NCBI GenBank assembly: GCA_934662925.1
Contig: CAKUKL010000040.1
Location: 1 to 9,409, forward strand
Length of the DNA stretch: 9,409 nucleotides
From: an uncultured Oscillospiraceae bacterium
GTDB taxonomy: Bacteria > Bacillota > Clostridia > Oscillospirales > Oscillospiraceae
Direction: 5' to 3'
Below are positions 1 to 5,590 of this stretch, one piece after another. The first letter of the stretch is position 1; every line of letters starts with the position of its first letter. Made by a program: the position numbers and the translations under genes. The notes under the pieces were generated by a model that was given only the letters and a program-made list of their open reading frames with translations, was not told the DNA's origin and ran no database searches.

Positions 1-1303
1 GGGCCTGCTGGCCCTGCTGCGGGAGGTCAGCCCCAATCAGGCCGTTCCCACCGCCGTCAGCATCGGCTACGGCCTCGCCCCCCGGATCAACGCCGCCGGG
101 CGGATGGAGCAGGCCGGCGTGGCGCTGGAGCTGCTCCTCACCCGGGACGCCGCCGAGGGCGAGCGGCTGGCTCAGGCCCTGTGCCAGCTCAACCGGGAGC
201 GTCAGGCCATCGAGCTGCATATTTTCGAAGCGTGCTGCGACATGCTCTCCCGGCACCCGGAGCTTGCCGGGCCGTCCATCGTGCTGGCCGGAGAGGGCTG
301 GCATCAGGGCGTGGTGGGCATCGTGGCCTCCCGTCTGGCGGAGCGGCACTCCTGCCCCGCCTTCATGATCTGCCTTGACCACGGAAAGGGGAAGGGCTCC
401 TGCCGCTCCTTCGGCGGCTTCAACCTCTTCGCCGCGCTGGAAAAGTGCGCCCCCCTGCTGGAGGGCTACGGCGGGCACGAGCTGGCGGCGGGCTTCACCA
501 TCCGGGAGGAAAACATCCCCGCCTTCAAGCTGGCCATGGACCAGCTGGTGACGGAGTACACCGGCGGGCGGCCCATGGTGTCCTCGCTGGACGTGGACGT
601 GGACATCGACGACTGCTCCCTGCTCACCTGCAAGGAGGTGGACGCCCTCGCCCTGCTGGAGCCCTTCGGCTCCGGCAACCCCAAGCCGGTGTTCCGGCTC
701 ACCGGGGCGGTGGTGCTGTCCTGCGCCGACGTGGGCGGCGGCCGCCACCTGAAAATGAAGGTCCGGCGGGACGGCCGCACCTTCGACGCCATCTTCTTCG
801 CCGCCAACACCGTGGCCGCCGGCGTCGCCGCCGGGGACCGGGTGGATCTGGTCTTTACGCCCCACATCAACGAATACCGCGGCCGCCGGGAGCTTCAGCT
901 CCAGCTGTGCGACCTGCGCCCCGCCCCCACCCGGGCCCAGACGGAGCAGGCATTGTTCCGCCGCCTGTGCGACGGCTCCGCCCTGTCCGCCCGGGAGGCC
1001 GCCATGCTCCTGCCGGAGCGGGAGGACTTCGCCTATCTCTGGCGCTGGCTCCAGCGGACCTGCGCCGCGGGCCCCGCCGCCGGGCCGGTGGACCAGCTAG
1101 TCCGCTCCGCCGCCCGGGCCACCCCCGCCCACCGCTCGCTGGGCCGCACCATGGTGTGCTTTCAGGTGCTGGACGAGCGCGGACTCATTCAGGTCGAGCA
1201 GCGGGAGCACCGGGTGCGGGTCACCATCCACAAGCCCGCCGAAAAGGTGGATCTCGAGCAGTCCGAGCTGATGAAAAAGCTGCGGACCTATCTGAAGGGC
1301 TGA
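1..1303 (+). CDS. recJ: Single-stranded-DNA-specific exonuclease RecJ, C-terminal part (5' end outside window)
   Basis: RecJ is the 5'-to-3' exonuclease on single-stranded DNA used in recombinational and mismatch repair; it acts in the cytoplasm. The frame is open from base 2 to the TGA at 1301-1303, giving 433 visible residues. The N-terminal DHH catalytic domain lies upstream of the window. Visible, numbered from the first full codon: GLAPRINAAGRM (24-35), the conserved segment linking the DHH and DHHA1 regions; a DHHA1 domain with GWHQGVVGIVASRL (99-112) and GYGGHELAAG (155-164, the GGHxxAAG nucleic-acid/metal motif); LEPFGSGNPKP (219-229), which leads into the RecJ OB-fold (about 231-306); and a C-terminal extension (about 310-430) like that of Firmicute RecJ, ending in KVDLEQSELMKKLRTYL. 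The ATG at 104 is internal, not the start. rel follows after 79 bp, a common Firmicute neighbourhood, although the often-present apt gene is not between them. Identification is firm; full length cannot be judged. Confidence 0.95.
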   Translation, partial: GLLALLREVSPNQAVPTAVSIGYGLAPRINAAGRMEQAGVALELLLTRDAAEGERLAQALCQLNRERQAIELHIFEACCDMLSRHPELAGPSIVLAGEGWHQGVVGIVASRLAERHSCPAFMICLDHGKGKGSCRSFGGFNLFAALEKCAPLLEGYGGHELAAGFTIREENIPAFKLAMDQLVTEYTGGRPMVSSLDVDVDIDDCSLLTCKEVDALALLEPFGSGNPKPVFRLTGAVVLSCADVGGGRHLKMKVRRDGRTFDAIFFAANTVAAGVAAGDRVDLVFTPHINEYRGRRELQLQLCDLRPAPTRAQTEQALFRRLCDGSALSAREAAMLLPEREDFAYLWRWLQRTCAAGPAAGPVDQLVRSAARATPAHRSLGRTMVCFQVLDERGLIQVEQREHRVRVTIHKPAEKVDLEQSELMKKLRTYLKG

Positions 1304-1353
1304 CCGGAACCGGCCCTTCGCCCCGCGCCGGGCAATGGCCGTCCGGGCGGAAC

Positions 1354-1368
1354 ACGGCGGAACGCCGT
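1354..1368 (+). repeat. Short GC-rich hairpin just upstream of the rel ribosome binding site
   Basis: ACGGCG (1354-1359) and CGCCGT (1363-1368) are perfect complements around a GAA loop. The hairpin ends two bases before the GGGAGG Shine-Dalgarno of rel. There is no T-run, so it is not a convincing terminator. It could affect ribosome access or mRNA stability, but in sequence this GC-rich a 6-bp stem may be chance. The rest of the 79-bp recJ-rel gap shows no clear promoter. Confidence 0.35.
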
Positions 1369-1370
1369 TT

Positions 1371-1376
1371 GGGAGG
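1371..1376 (+). promoter_or_regulatory. Shine-Dalgarno of rel, decides its start
   Basis: GGGAGG lies 6 nt before the ATG at 1383. The same frame is open from an ATG at 1335, but that would add a 16-residue leader rich in G and R that contains this ribosome binding site and does not resemble Rel N-termini. The 1383 start is therefore preferred. Confidence 0.85.
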
Positions 1377-1382
1377 AATTTT

Positions 1383-3629
1383 ATGTTGGACTCTGTCCGT
1401 GAACAATACGAAGCGCTGGAAAAGAAGGTCCTTGCCGCCAACCCTCACGCCGAGGTGAACCGGCTGCGGGCCGCCTTTGAATACGCTGACGAGCACCACG
1501 GGGGACAGCTGCGGAAGGACGGCTCCCCCTATATCACCCACCCCATCGCCGTGGCTGAGATCGTGGCCGAGCTGGGGCTGGACATGGACTCCATCATCGC
1601 CGCCATGCTCCACGACTGCATCGAGGACACGGAGTCCACCCACGACGACATCGCCAAGCGCTTCGGCGCCACGGTGGCCGATCTGGTGGAGGGCGTCACC
1701 AAGCTGACCCGGATGCAGTACACCTCCAAGGAAGACGAGCAGATGGAGAACCTCCGCAAGATGCTGATGGCCATGGCCAAGGACGTGCGGGTCATCCTCA
1801 TCAAGCTGTGCGACCGGCTGCATAACATGCGCACCATGATGTTCCAGCCGGAGCGCAAGCAGAAGGAAAAATCCCTTGAGACCATGGAGATCTACGCCCC
1901 CATCGCCCACCGTCTCGGTATGCAGCGGCTCAAGTGGGAGCTGGAGGACCTGTCCCTCAAGTACCTTGACCCCATCGGCTATGCGGAGATCGAGCAGGAG
2001 CTGGCCACCGGCTCCGCCGAGCACCAGAAATTTCTGGCCGACACCCAGAAGCACATCGAGGAGCGCCTGAAGCAGGAGGGCATCAAGTGCACCGTCTACG
2101 GCCGGGTGAAGCACATCTACTCCGTTTACCGGAAAATGTACGCCCAGAACAAGACCCTCAAGGAGATCTTCGACCTGTACGCCTTCCGGGTCATCGTGGA
2201 CGACATCCCCGCCTGCTACAACGTGCTGGGCTGCATCCACGATATGTATAAGCCGGTGCTGGGCCGGTTCAAGGACTATATCGGCACCCCCAAGCCCAAC
2301 GGCTATCAGTCCCTCCACACCACCGTCATCGGCACGGAGGGCATCCCCTTCGAGGTGCAGATCCGCACGTGGGACATGCACCAGACCGCGGAATACGGCG
2401 TCGCCGCCCACTGGAAGTACAAGCAGGGCCTTGCCAACGAAAAGCTGGGCAGCGAGGCCACCTTCGAGTGGATCCGCAAGCTGCTGGAGAGCCAGCAGGA
2501 CACCGACGCGGAGGAATTCGTCCGCACCCTCAAGGTGGACATGTTCGCCGACGAGGTGTTCGTCTTTACCCCTCAGGGCGACGTGAAGAGCCTGCCCGCC
2601 GGGGCCACCCCCATCGACTTTGCCTACTCCATCCACTCGGAGGTGGGCAACCACATGACCGGGGCCCTCGTCAATGGCCGCATTGTCCCCTTTGACGCCA
2701 AGCTCCAGTCCGGCGACATCGTGGAGGTCATCACCTCCAAGGCCGCCAAGGGCCCCAGCCGGGACTGGATGAAGATCTGCAAGTCCAACGAGGCCCGCAA
2801 CAAGATCCGCCAGTGGTTCAAGAAGGAGCGCCGGGAGGAAAACATCGCCACCGGCCGGGCCTCCTTCGAGGCGGAACTCAAGCACATCGGCCTTTCCATG
2901 GCCGCCATCACCGCCAGCGGCGAAGTGCTGGACGCCATGCTGAAAAAGGTGCGCTTCAGCTCGCTGGACGAGCTGTACGCCGCCATCGGCTACGGCGGCA
3001 TGTCCGCCCAGAAGGCCGCCGTCCGCATGAAGGACGAGCTGACCCGGCTGGGCAGGCTGGAGCGGCAGCAGGCCGCCGCCCAGATCACCGCCTCCGCCGT
3101 GTCCGGCGACGCCATCTTCCCCTCCACTGTCAAGACGCAGGAAAACACCCAGCGCCCCCGCCACTCCAAGAGCGGCATCATCGTGGAGGGGCTGGACAAC
3201 TGCATGGTGAAGTTCTCCAAGTGCTGCACCCCCGTCCCCGGGGATCCGGTGGTGGGCTTCATCACCCGGGGCTACGGCGTGTCCGTCCACCGGAAGGACT
3301 GCCCCAACGCCGACCCCGCCAAGCGCAAGCCGGAGGAGGCGGGCCGCTGGGTAGAGGTGTCGTGGGTGGACAGCGAGCAGGAGTACTACCAGACCTCGGT
3401 GGAGATCTCCGCCAAGGACCGGGACGGCCTCGCGCTGGACATCGCCATGGCCCTGTCCACCCTGAAGGTCAAGGTCAACAACCTCTCCGCCCGGAGCCAG
3501 CCCGACGGCTACGCCACCGTCTATCTGGTGCTGTCCGTCAAGGACAGGAAGGAGCTTGCCTCCGTCATCAACAAGCTGGGCCAGATCCAGGGCGTATTTC
3601 TGGTCAAGCGGGCGGGCGATCAGCCGTGA
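1383..3629 (+). CDS. relA: Bifunctional (p)ppGpp synthetase/hydrolase Rel (RelA/SpoT family)
   Basis: This is the long Rel enzyme that makes (p)ppGpp from ATP and GTP/GDP on starved ribosomes and also hydrolyses it, setting the stringent response. It has 748 residues, normal for Firmicute Rel. Domain order: HD hydrolase (about 25-180) with THP (H53), HDCIEDT (H77, D78, E81, D82) and LCDRLHNMR (D144), so hydrolase residues look intact; synthetase (about 230-350) with RFKD (295-298), GYQSLHT (307-313) and EVQIRT (E324); TGS (about 391-452, from VFVFTPQGDVKSLP); a helical region; a conserved-Cys/zinc-finger-like domain (C607, C614, C615, H636, C640); and a C-terminal ACT domain (about 670-743). 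The RFKD form, rather than the EFDD of synthetase-only RelA, is the signature of bifunctional enzymes in the literature. Both activities are therefore expected. murE follows after 90 bp. No frameshift or missing key residue is seen. Confidence 0.97.
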   Translation: MLDSVREQYEALEKKVLAANPHAEVNRLRAAFEYADEHHGGQLRKDGSPYITHPIAVAEIVAELGLDMDSIIAAMLHDCIEDTESTHDDIAKRFGATVADLVEGVTKLTRMQYTSKEDEQMENLRKMLMAMAKDVRVILIKLCDRLHNMRTMMFQPERKQKEKSLETMEIYAPIAHRLGMQRLKWELEDLSLKYLDPIGYAEIEQELATGSAEHQKFLADTQKHIEERLKQEGIKCTVYGRVKHIYSVYRKMYAQNKTLKEIFDLYAFRVIVDDIPACYNVLGCIHDMYKPVLGRFKDYIGTPKPNGYQSLHTTVIGTEGIPFEVQIRTWDMHQTAEYGVAAHWKYKQGLANEKLGSEATFEWIRKLLESQQDTDAEEFVRTLKVDMFADEVFVFTPQGDVKSLPAGATPIDFAYSIHSEVGNHMTGALVNGRIVPFDAKLQSGDIVEVITSKAAKGPSRDWMKICKSNEARNKIRQWFKKERREENIATGRASFEAELKHIGLSMAAITASGEVLDAMLKKVRFSSLDELYAAIGYGGMSAQKAAVRMKDELTRLGRLERQQAAAQITASAVSGDAIFPSTVKTQENTQRPRHSKSGIIVEGLDNCMVKFSKCCTPVPGDPVVGFITRGYGVSVHRKDCPNADPAKRKPEEAGRWVEVSWVDSEQEYYQTSVEISAKDRDGLALDIAMALSTLKVKVNNLSARSQPDGYATVYLVLSVKDRKELASVINKLGQIQGVFLVKRAGDQP

Positions 3630-3655
3630 CCGCCCGGAAAACCGTAATTTCTGAC

Positions 3656-3677
3656 TGCCCGCGCGCCAGACCGGGCA
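3656..3677 (+). repeat. Weak hairpin in the rel-murE gap
   Basis: TGCCCG (3656-3661) pairs perfectly with CGGGCA (3672-3677) around a 10-nt loop and is followed by TATTTG. This is at most a weak attenuating terminator because the U-tract is short and interrupted. No confident -35/-10 pair was found in the 90-bp gap, so murE may be read through from rel. Confidence 0.3.
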
Positions 3678-3707
3678 TATTTGCATAGACTGACACAAAT
3701 GAGAAAA

Positions 3708-3711
3708 GGGG
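3708..3711 (+). promoter_or_regulatory. Shine-Dalgarno of murE, decides its start
   Basis: GGGG, within the A/G-rich stretch 3701-3711, sits 8 nt before the ATG at 3720. In-frame upstream alternatives (TTG at 3681, ATG at 3699) lack a Shine-Dalgarno and would place this site inside the coding sequence. Starting at 3720 gives MTLSELF, a typical MurE N-terminus. Confidence 0.7.
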
Positions 3712-3719
3712 TCTTTGCC

Positions 3720-5216
3720 ATGACGCTGTCCGAACTGTTCCGTGATATTATCCCCCATACCCTGCTGTCCGGTTCGCCGGACACGGAGATCACCGGCCTG
3801 TGCTGCGACTCCCGGAAGGCCGGGCCGGGAAGCCTGTTCGTGGCGCTGCCCGGCGCCCGGGCGGACGGCCACGACTTCGTCCCCGCCGTGGCCGGGCAGG
3901 GGGCCGCCGCCGTGGTGGTGGAGCACCCGGTAGACGGCGCCGGAAACGCCGCCGTCGTTCAGGTGGAAAACGCCCGGATCGCGCTGGCCCTGCTGGCCGC
4001 CGCCTTTTACGGCCATCCCGCCGACCGGCTGACCATCATCGGCATCACCGGCACCAAGGGCAAGACCACCACCGCCTATATTCTCCGCTCCATCCTCACC
4101 GCCGCCGGCCGCAAGACCGGCATGATCGGCACCGTGGGCACCTTCATCGGGGACGAGATGCTCTGCGACGCCCGGAATACCACCCCGGAGTCGCTGGAGC
4201 TGCACCAGCGCTTCGCTCAGATGGAGCAGGCGGGCTGCACCCACGTGGTCATGGAGGTGTCGTCTCAGGCCATGAAGCTCCACCGGGTGGCGGGCATCCA
4301 GTTCGACACCGCCCTGTTTCTCAACCTCTCCCCCGACCACATCAGCCCCACCGAGCACGCGGACTACAACGAGTACCGCGCCTGCAAGGCCGCCCTTTTC
4401 GCCCAGTGCCGCAAGGCGGTGGGCAATTTCGACGACCCAAGCTGGCCCGCCATGCGCCGCCGCACCCGTCCGGGCTGCGCCGTGTCCACCTTCGGCTTCG
4501 GCGAGGGGGCGGACACCCGGGGCGGGAACATCCGGCCCATCCGGGGCTCCGGCCTGCTGGGCAGCGAGTTCACCGTGGACGGCATGGAGGCGCCCTTCCG
4601 ATTCTCCCTGCCGGGGAAATTCAACGTCAACGACGCTCTCGCCGCCGTGGCGGCCAGTCAGGCGCTGGGCATCCCCATGCGGGCCGTCCGGGAGGGCCTC
4701 GCGAAAACCACCGTCCGGGGCCGGACGGAGGTCTACCCCCACCCCGGGGACTATATCGTCCTCATTGACTACGCCCACAACGACGTGAGCTTTGAGAGCG
4801 TCCTCACCACCCTCCGGGAATACGACCACCACCGGATCATCGTGGTGTTCGGCGCGGGGGGCGACCGGCCCAAAATGCGCCGCACCGACATGGCCCGGGA
4901 GGCGGCGAAATACGCCGACTTCGCCGTCATCACCATGGATAATCCCCGGACGGAACGGGTGGAGGACATCTGCGCCGACATTACCGCCGGGCTGGAGGGG
5001 AAGATCCCCTCGGTGGAGATCTACGACCGGCGGGAGGCCATCTTCTTCGCGCTGGACATGGCGGAGCCGGGGGACATCATCGCCCTGCTGGGCAAGGGCC
5101 ACGAGGAATATATCGAGATCAACGGCGTCCGCTCCCACTTCTCGGAGCGGGAGGTGCTGGACGAGTACTTCCGCCGGAAGGCGGAGGGCGAAGCCGCCCC
5201 GGCGGAAAACGCCTGA
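3720..5216 (+). CDS. murE: UDP-N-acetylmuramyl-tripeptide synthetase, MurE family (Clostridial variant)
   Basis: MurE is the cytoplasmic ATP-dependent ligase that adds the third amino acid (meso-diaminopimelate or L-lysine) to UDP-MurNAc-L-Ala-D-Glu. The protein has 498 residues, the usual length. Visible: N-terminal UDP-binding domain with CDSRKAGPGSLFVALPG (29-45); ATP P-loop GTKGKTTT (111-118); NTTPESLELH (153-162); MEVSSQAM (178-185); NLSPDHISPTEH (202-213) with K223 at the position of the carbamylated lysine; GKFNVNDALAAVA (299-311); DYAHN (350-354); GAGGDR (378-383); DNPR (407-410); and GKGHE (458-462). DNPR and the GKGHE glycine and glutamate are the residues that bind meso-DAP in E. 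coli MurE, so DAP is the likelier substrate by inference. DYAHN replaces the usual DYAHTP, and GDRPKMRRTDM replaces GDRDxxKRPxM, so specificity is less certain than for a textbook MurE. No murF, mraY or other dcw-cluster gene is adjacent. It converges on the PBP gene. Confidence 0.92.
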   Translation: MTLSELFRDIIPHTLLSGSPDTEITGLCCDSRKAGPGSLFVALPGARADGHDFVPAVAGQGAAAVVVEHPVDGAGNAAVVQVENARIALALLAAAFYGHPADRLTIIGITGTKGKTTTAYILRSILTAAGRKTGMIGTVGTFIGDEMLCDARNTTPESLELHQRFAQMEQAGCTHVVMEVSSQAMKLHRVAGIQFDTALFLNLSPDHISPTEHADYNEYRACKAALFAQCRKAVGNFDDPSWPAMRRRTRPGCAVSTFGFGEGADTRGGNIRPIRGSGLLGSEFTVDGMEAPFRFSLPGKFNVNDALAAVAASQALGIPMRAVREGLAKTTVRGRTEVYPHPGDYIVLIDYAHNDVSFESVLTTLREYDHHRIIVVFGAGGDRPKMRRTDMAREAAKYADFAVITMDNPRTERVEDICADITAGLEGKIPSVEIYDRREAIFFALDMAEPGDIIALLGKGHEEYIEINGVRSHFSEREVLDEYFRRKAEGEAAPAENA

Positions 5217-5290
5217 GCCGTTTTCTCCTTCCGCTGCCGGAAAACGCAGGTTTTTCATTTTCTCCGCGCGAAAACGCCCGGTTTTCCGCC
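5205..5290 (+). repeat. Degenerate three-unit repeat of GAAAACGC ... GTTTTC elements
   Basis: GAAAACGC occurs exactly at 5205-5212, 5240-5247 and 5270-5277 (spacings 35 and 30 bp). Each copy is followed by an inverted A/GTTTTC partner: 5220-5225 (then TCC), 5257-5262 (then TCC) and 5281-5286 (then CGCC). The first copy lies in the last codons of murE. The arms can pair within or between units, for example CGTTTTC 5219-5225 with GAAAACG 5240-5246, a weak hairpin followed by CAGG and five T. The theme continues in longer A/T-run form at 5298-5332. Confidence 0.55.
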
Positions 5291-5293
5291 GGG
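5277..5293 (+). repeat. Small GC hairpin
   Basis: CCCGG (5277-5281) pairs with CCGGG (5289-5293) around TTTTCCG. It is short, but it sits in a chain of hairpins between the convergent genes. Confidence 0.4.
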
Positions 5294-5297
5294 AACA

Positions 5298-5332
5298 CGC
5301 GAAAAAAGCGCGGTTTTTTCGCGAAAAACCGC
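5298..5332. repeat. Two overlapping, mutually exclusive hairpins
   Basis: Hairpin A: CGCGAAAAAA (5298-5307) with TTTTTTCGCG (5314-5323), 10 bp perfect, loop GCGCGG. Hairpin B: GCGGTTTTT (5310-5318) with AAAAACCGC (5324-5332), 9 bp perfect, loop TCGCG. Both use the T-run at 5314-5319, so an RNA can form only one at a time. On the minus strand hairpin B is followed by GC and six T, giving weak terminator character for a transcript coming from the PBP side. Confidence 0.65.
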
Positions 5333-5338
5333 ACGAAG

Positions 5339-5367
5339 TTGCATCGGTTTATGCAAGGAAAGTTGCA
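5339..5367 (+). repeat. TTGCA / TGCAA / TTGCA competing short inverted repeats
   Basis: TTGCAT (5339-5344) pairs with ATGCAA (5351-5356) around a 6-nt loop. The second arm's TGCAA (5352-5356) can instead pair with TTGCA (5363-5367). The three elements therefore form two alternative stems, although the stems are short. Confidence 0.4.
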
Positions 5368-5369
5368 CG

Positions 5370-5429
5370 AAACTTCATGCGCCGGACATTTGACCGTTTT
5401 TGCGGCGCAGTTATCGGCACATGAAGTTT
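5370..5429 (+). repeat. Long interrupted inverted repeat, AAACTTCATG ... CATGAAGTTT
   Basis: AAACTTCATG (5370-5379) is the exact reverse complement of CATGAAGTTT (5420-5429). Inside it, GCGCCG (5379-5384) is the exact reverse complement of CGGCGC (5403-5408). Together they can form a two-part stem with an asymmetric 11-nt bulge on the 3' side and an 18-nt apical loop. The outer GCAC (5365-5368) and GTGC (5432-5435) could lengthen it but compete with the next hairpin. Confidence 0.6.
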
Positions 5430-5431
5430 TT

Positions 5432-5473
5432 GTGCGTCATTTCCGATTGCCCCGCGGGGCAAGGAAATGGCAC
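5432..5473 (+). repeat. Large imperfect hairpin centred on a 16-bp perfect palindrome
   Basis: TTGCCCCGCGGGGCAA (5447-5462) is a perfect palindrome. It is flanked by CATTTCC (5438-5444) and GGAAATG (5463-5469), exact complements, and then GTGC (5432-5435) and GCAC (5470-5473). Two 2-nt bulges (5436-5437 GT, 5445-5446 GA) lie on the 5' side only. The + strand continues into ATTTCAAATTTTTGC, a U-rich stretch. This may therefore act as a first terminator or a 3'-end stabiliser for the murE transcript. Confidence 0.65.
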
Positions 5474-5481
5474 ATTTCAAA

Positions 5482-5509
5482 TTTTTGCTATGCCGCCGCA
5501 TAGCAAAAA
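5482..5509. repeat. 12-bp perfect inverted repeat with T-run/A-run ends
   Basis: TTTTTGCTATGC (5482-5493) is the exact reverse complement of GCATAGCAAAAA (5498-5509), with loop CGCC. Its 3' A-run (5506-5509) is also the first four bases of the next stem, so the two hairpins compete for those bases. On the minus strand this same T-run follows the strong terminator hairpin. Confidence 0.7.
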
Positions 5510-5540
5510 GGCCCGCAGGCATTGTGCCTGCGGGCCTTTT
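5506..5540. terminator. Strong bidirectional intrinsic terminator
   Basis: A 15-bp perfect stem, AAAAGGCCCGCAGGC (5506-5520) with GCCTGCGGGCCTTTT (5526-5540), closes a 5-nt ATTGT loop. The + strand continues TTTTGTTT after the GC core, suited to ending murE transcription. The minus strand continues TTTTTGC, suited to ending the PBP transcript 50 bp past its stop codon. This is the most confident regulatory element in the window. Confidence 0.92.
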
Positions 5541-5590
5541 GTTTCCCCGTCCGGGTCTCTGCCCCCCATAGGAGCGTTCCGGGCGGCGTT

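Larger units (their letters stand above)
5217..5590. other. 374-bp non-coding, highly structured region between convergent genes
   Basis: No reading frame here has a ribosome binding site plus protein-like composition. The sequence is richer in A and T runs than the flanking genes. From about 5277 to 5540 most bases fall in one or more perfect or near-perfect inverted repeats, listed as separate entries, and the region ends with a bidirectional terminator. From 5541 to the PBP stop at 5591 I see nothing definable. Candidate roles are stacked terminators for the two converging transcripts, a structured 3' UTR, or an unannotated small RNA. No known RNA family was recognised. Confidence 0.7.

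Noticed and set aside
1335..1382. Upstream in-frame start for rel
   Set aside because: It would place the rel Shine-Dalgarno inside the coding sequence and add a non-conserved leader.
1304..1382. Riboswitch, T-box or promoter ahead of rel
   Set aside because: The 79-bp gap is too short for these leader types and shows only one 6-bp hairpin. No convincing -35/-10 pair is seen.
3681..3719. Upstream in-frame starts for murE (TTG 3681, ATG 3699)
   Set aside because: There is no Shine-Dalgarno before either, while GGGG is correctly spaced before the ATG at 3720.
1221..5258. 1345-codon minus-strand open reading frame
   Set aside because: It is antisense to rel, murE and the end of recJ, codon-for-codon in register with rel and murE. 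Its composition (G, H, V, D, L rich, no domain) is that of a complement of GC-rich codons.
5217..5590. Known structural RNA (6S, tmRNA, SRP RNA, RNase P) or CRISPR array
   Set aside because: No signature sequences such as a tRNA-like end or conserved SRP loop were recognised. The repeats are degenerate, irregularly spaced and lack spacer structure.
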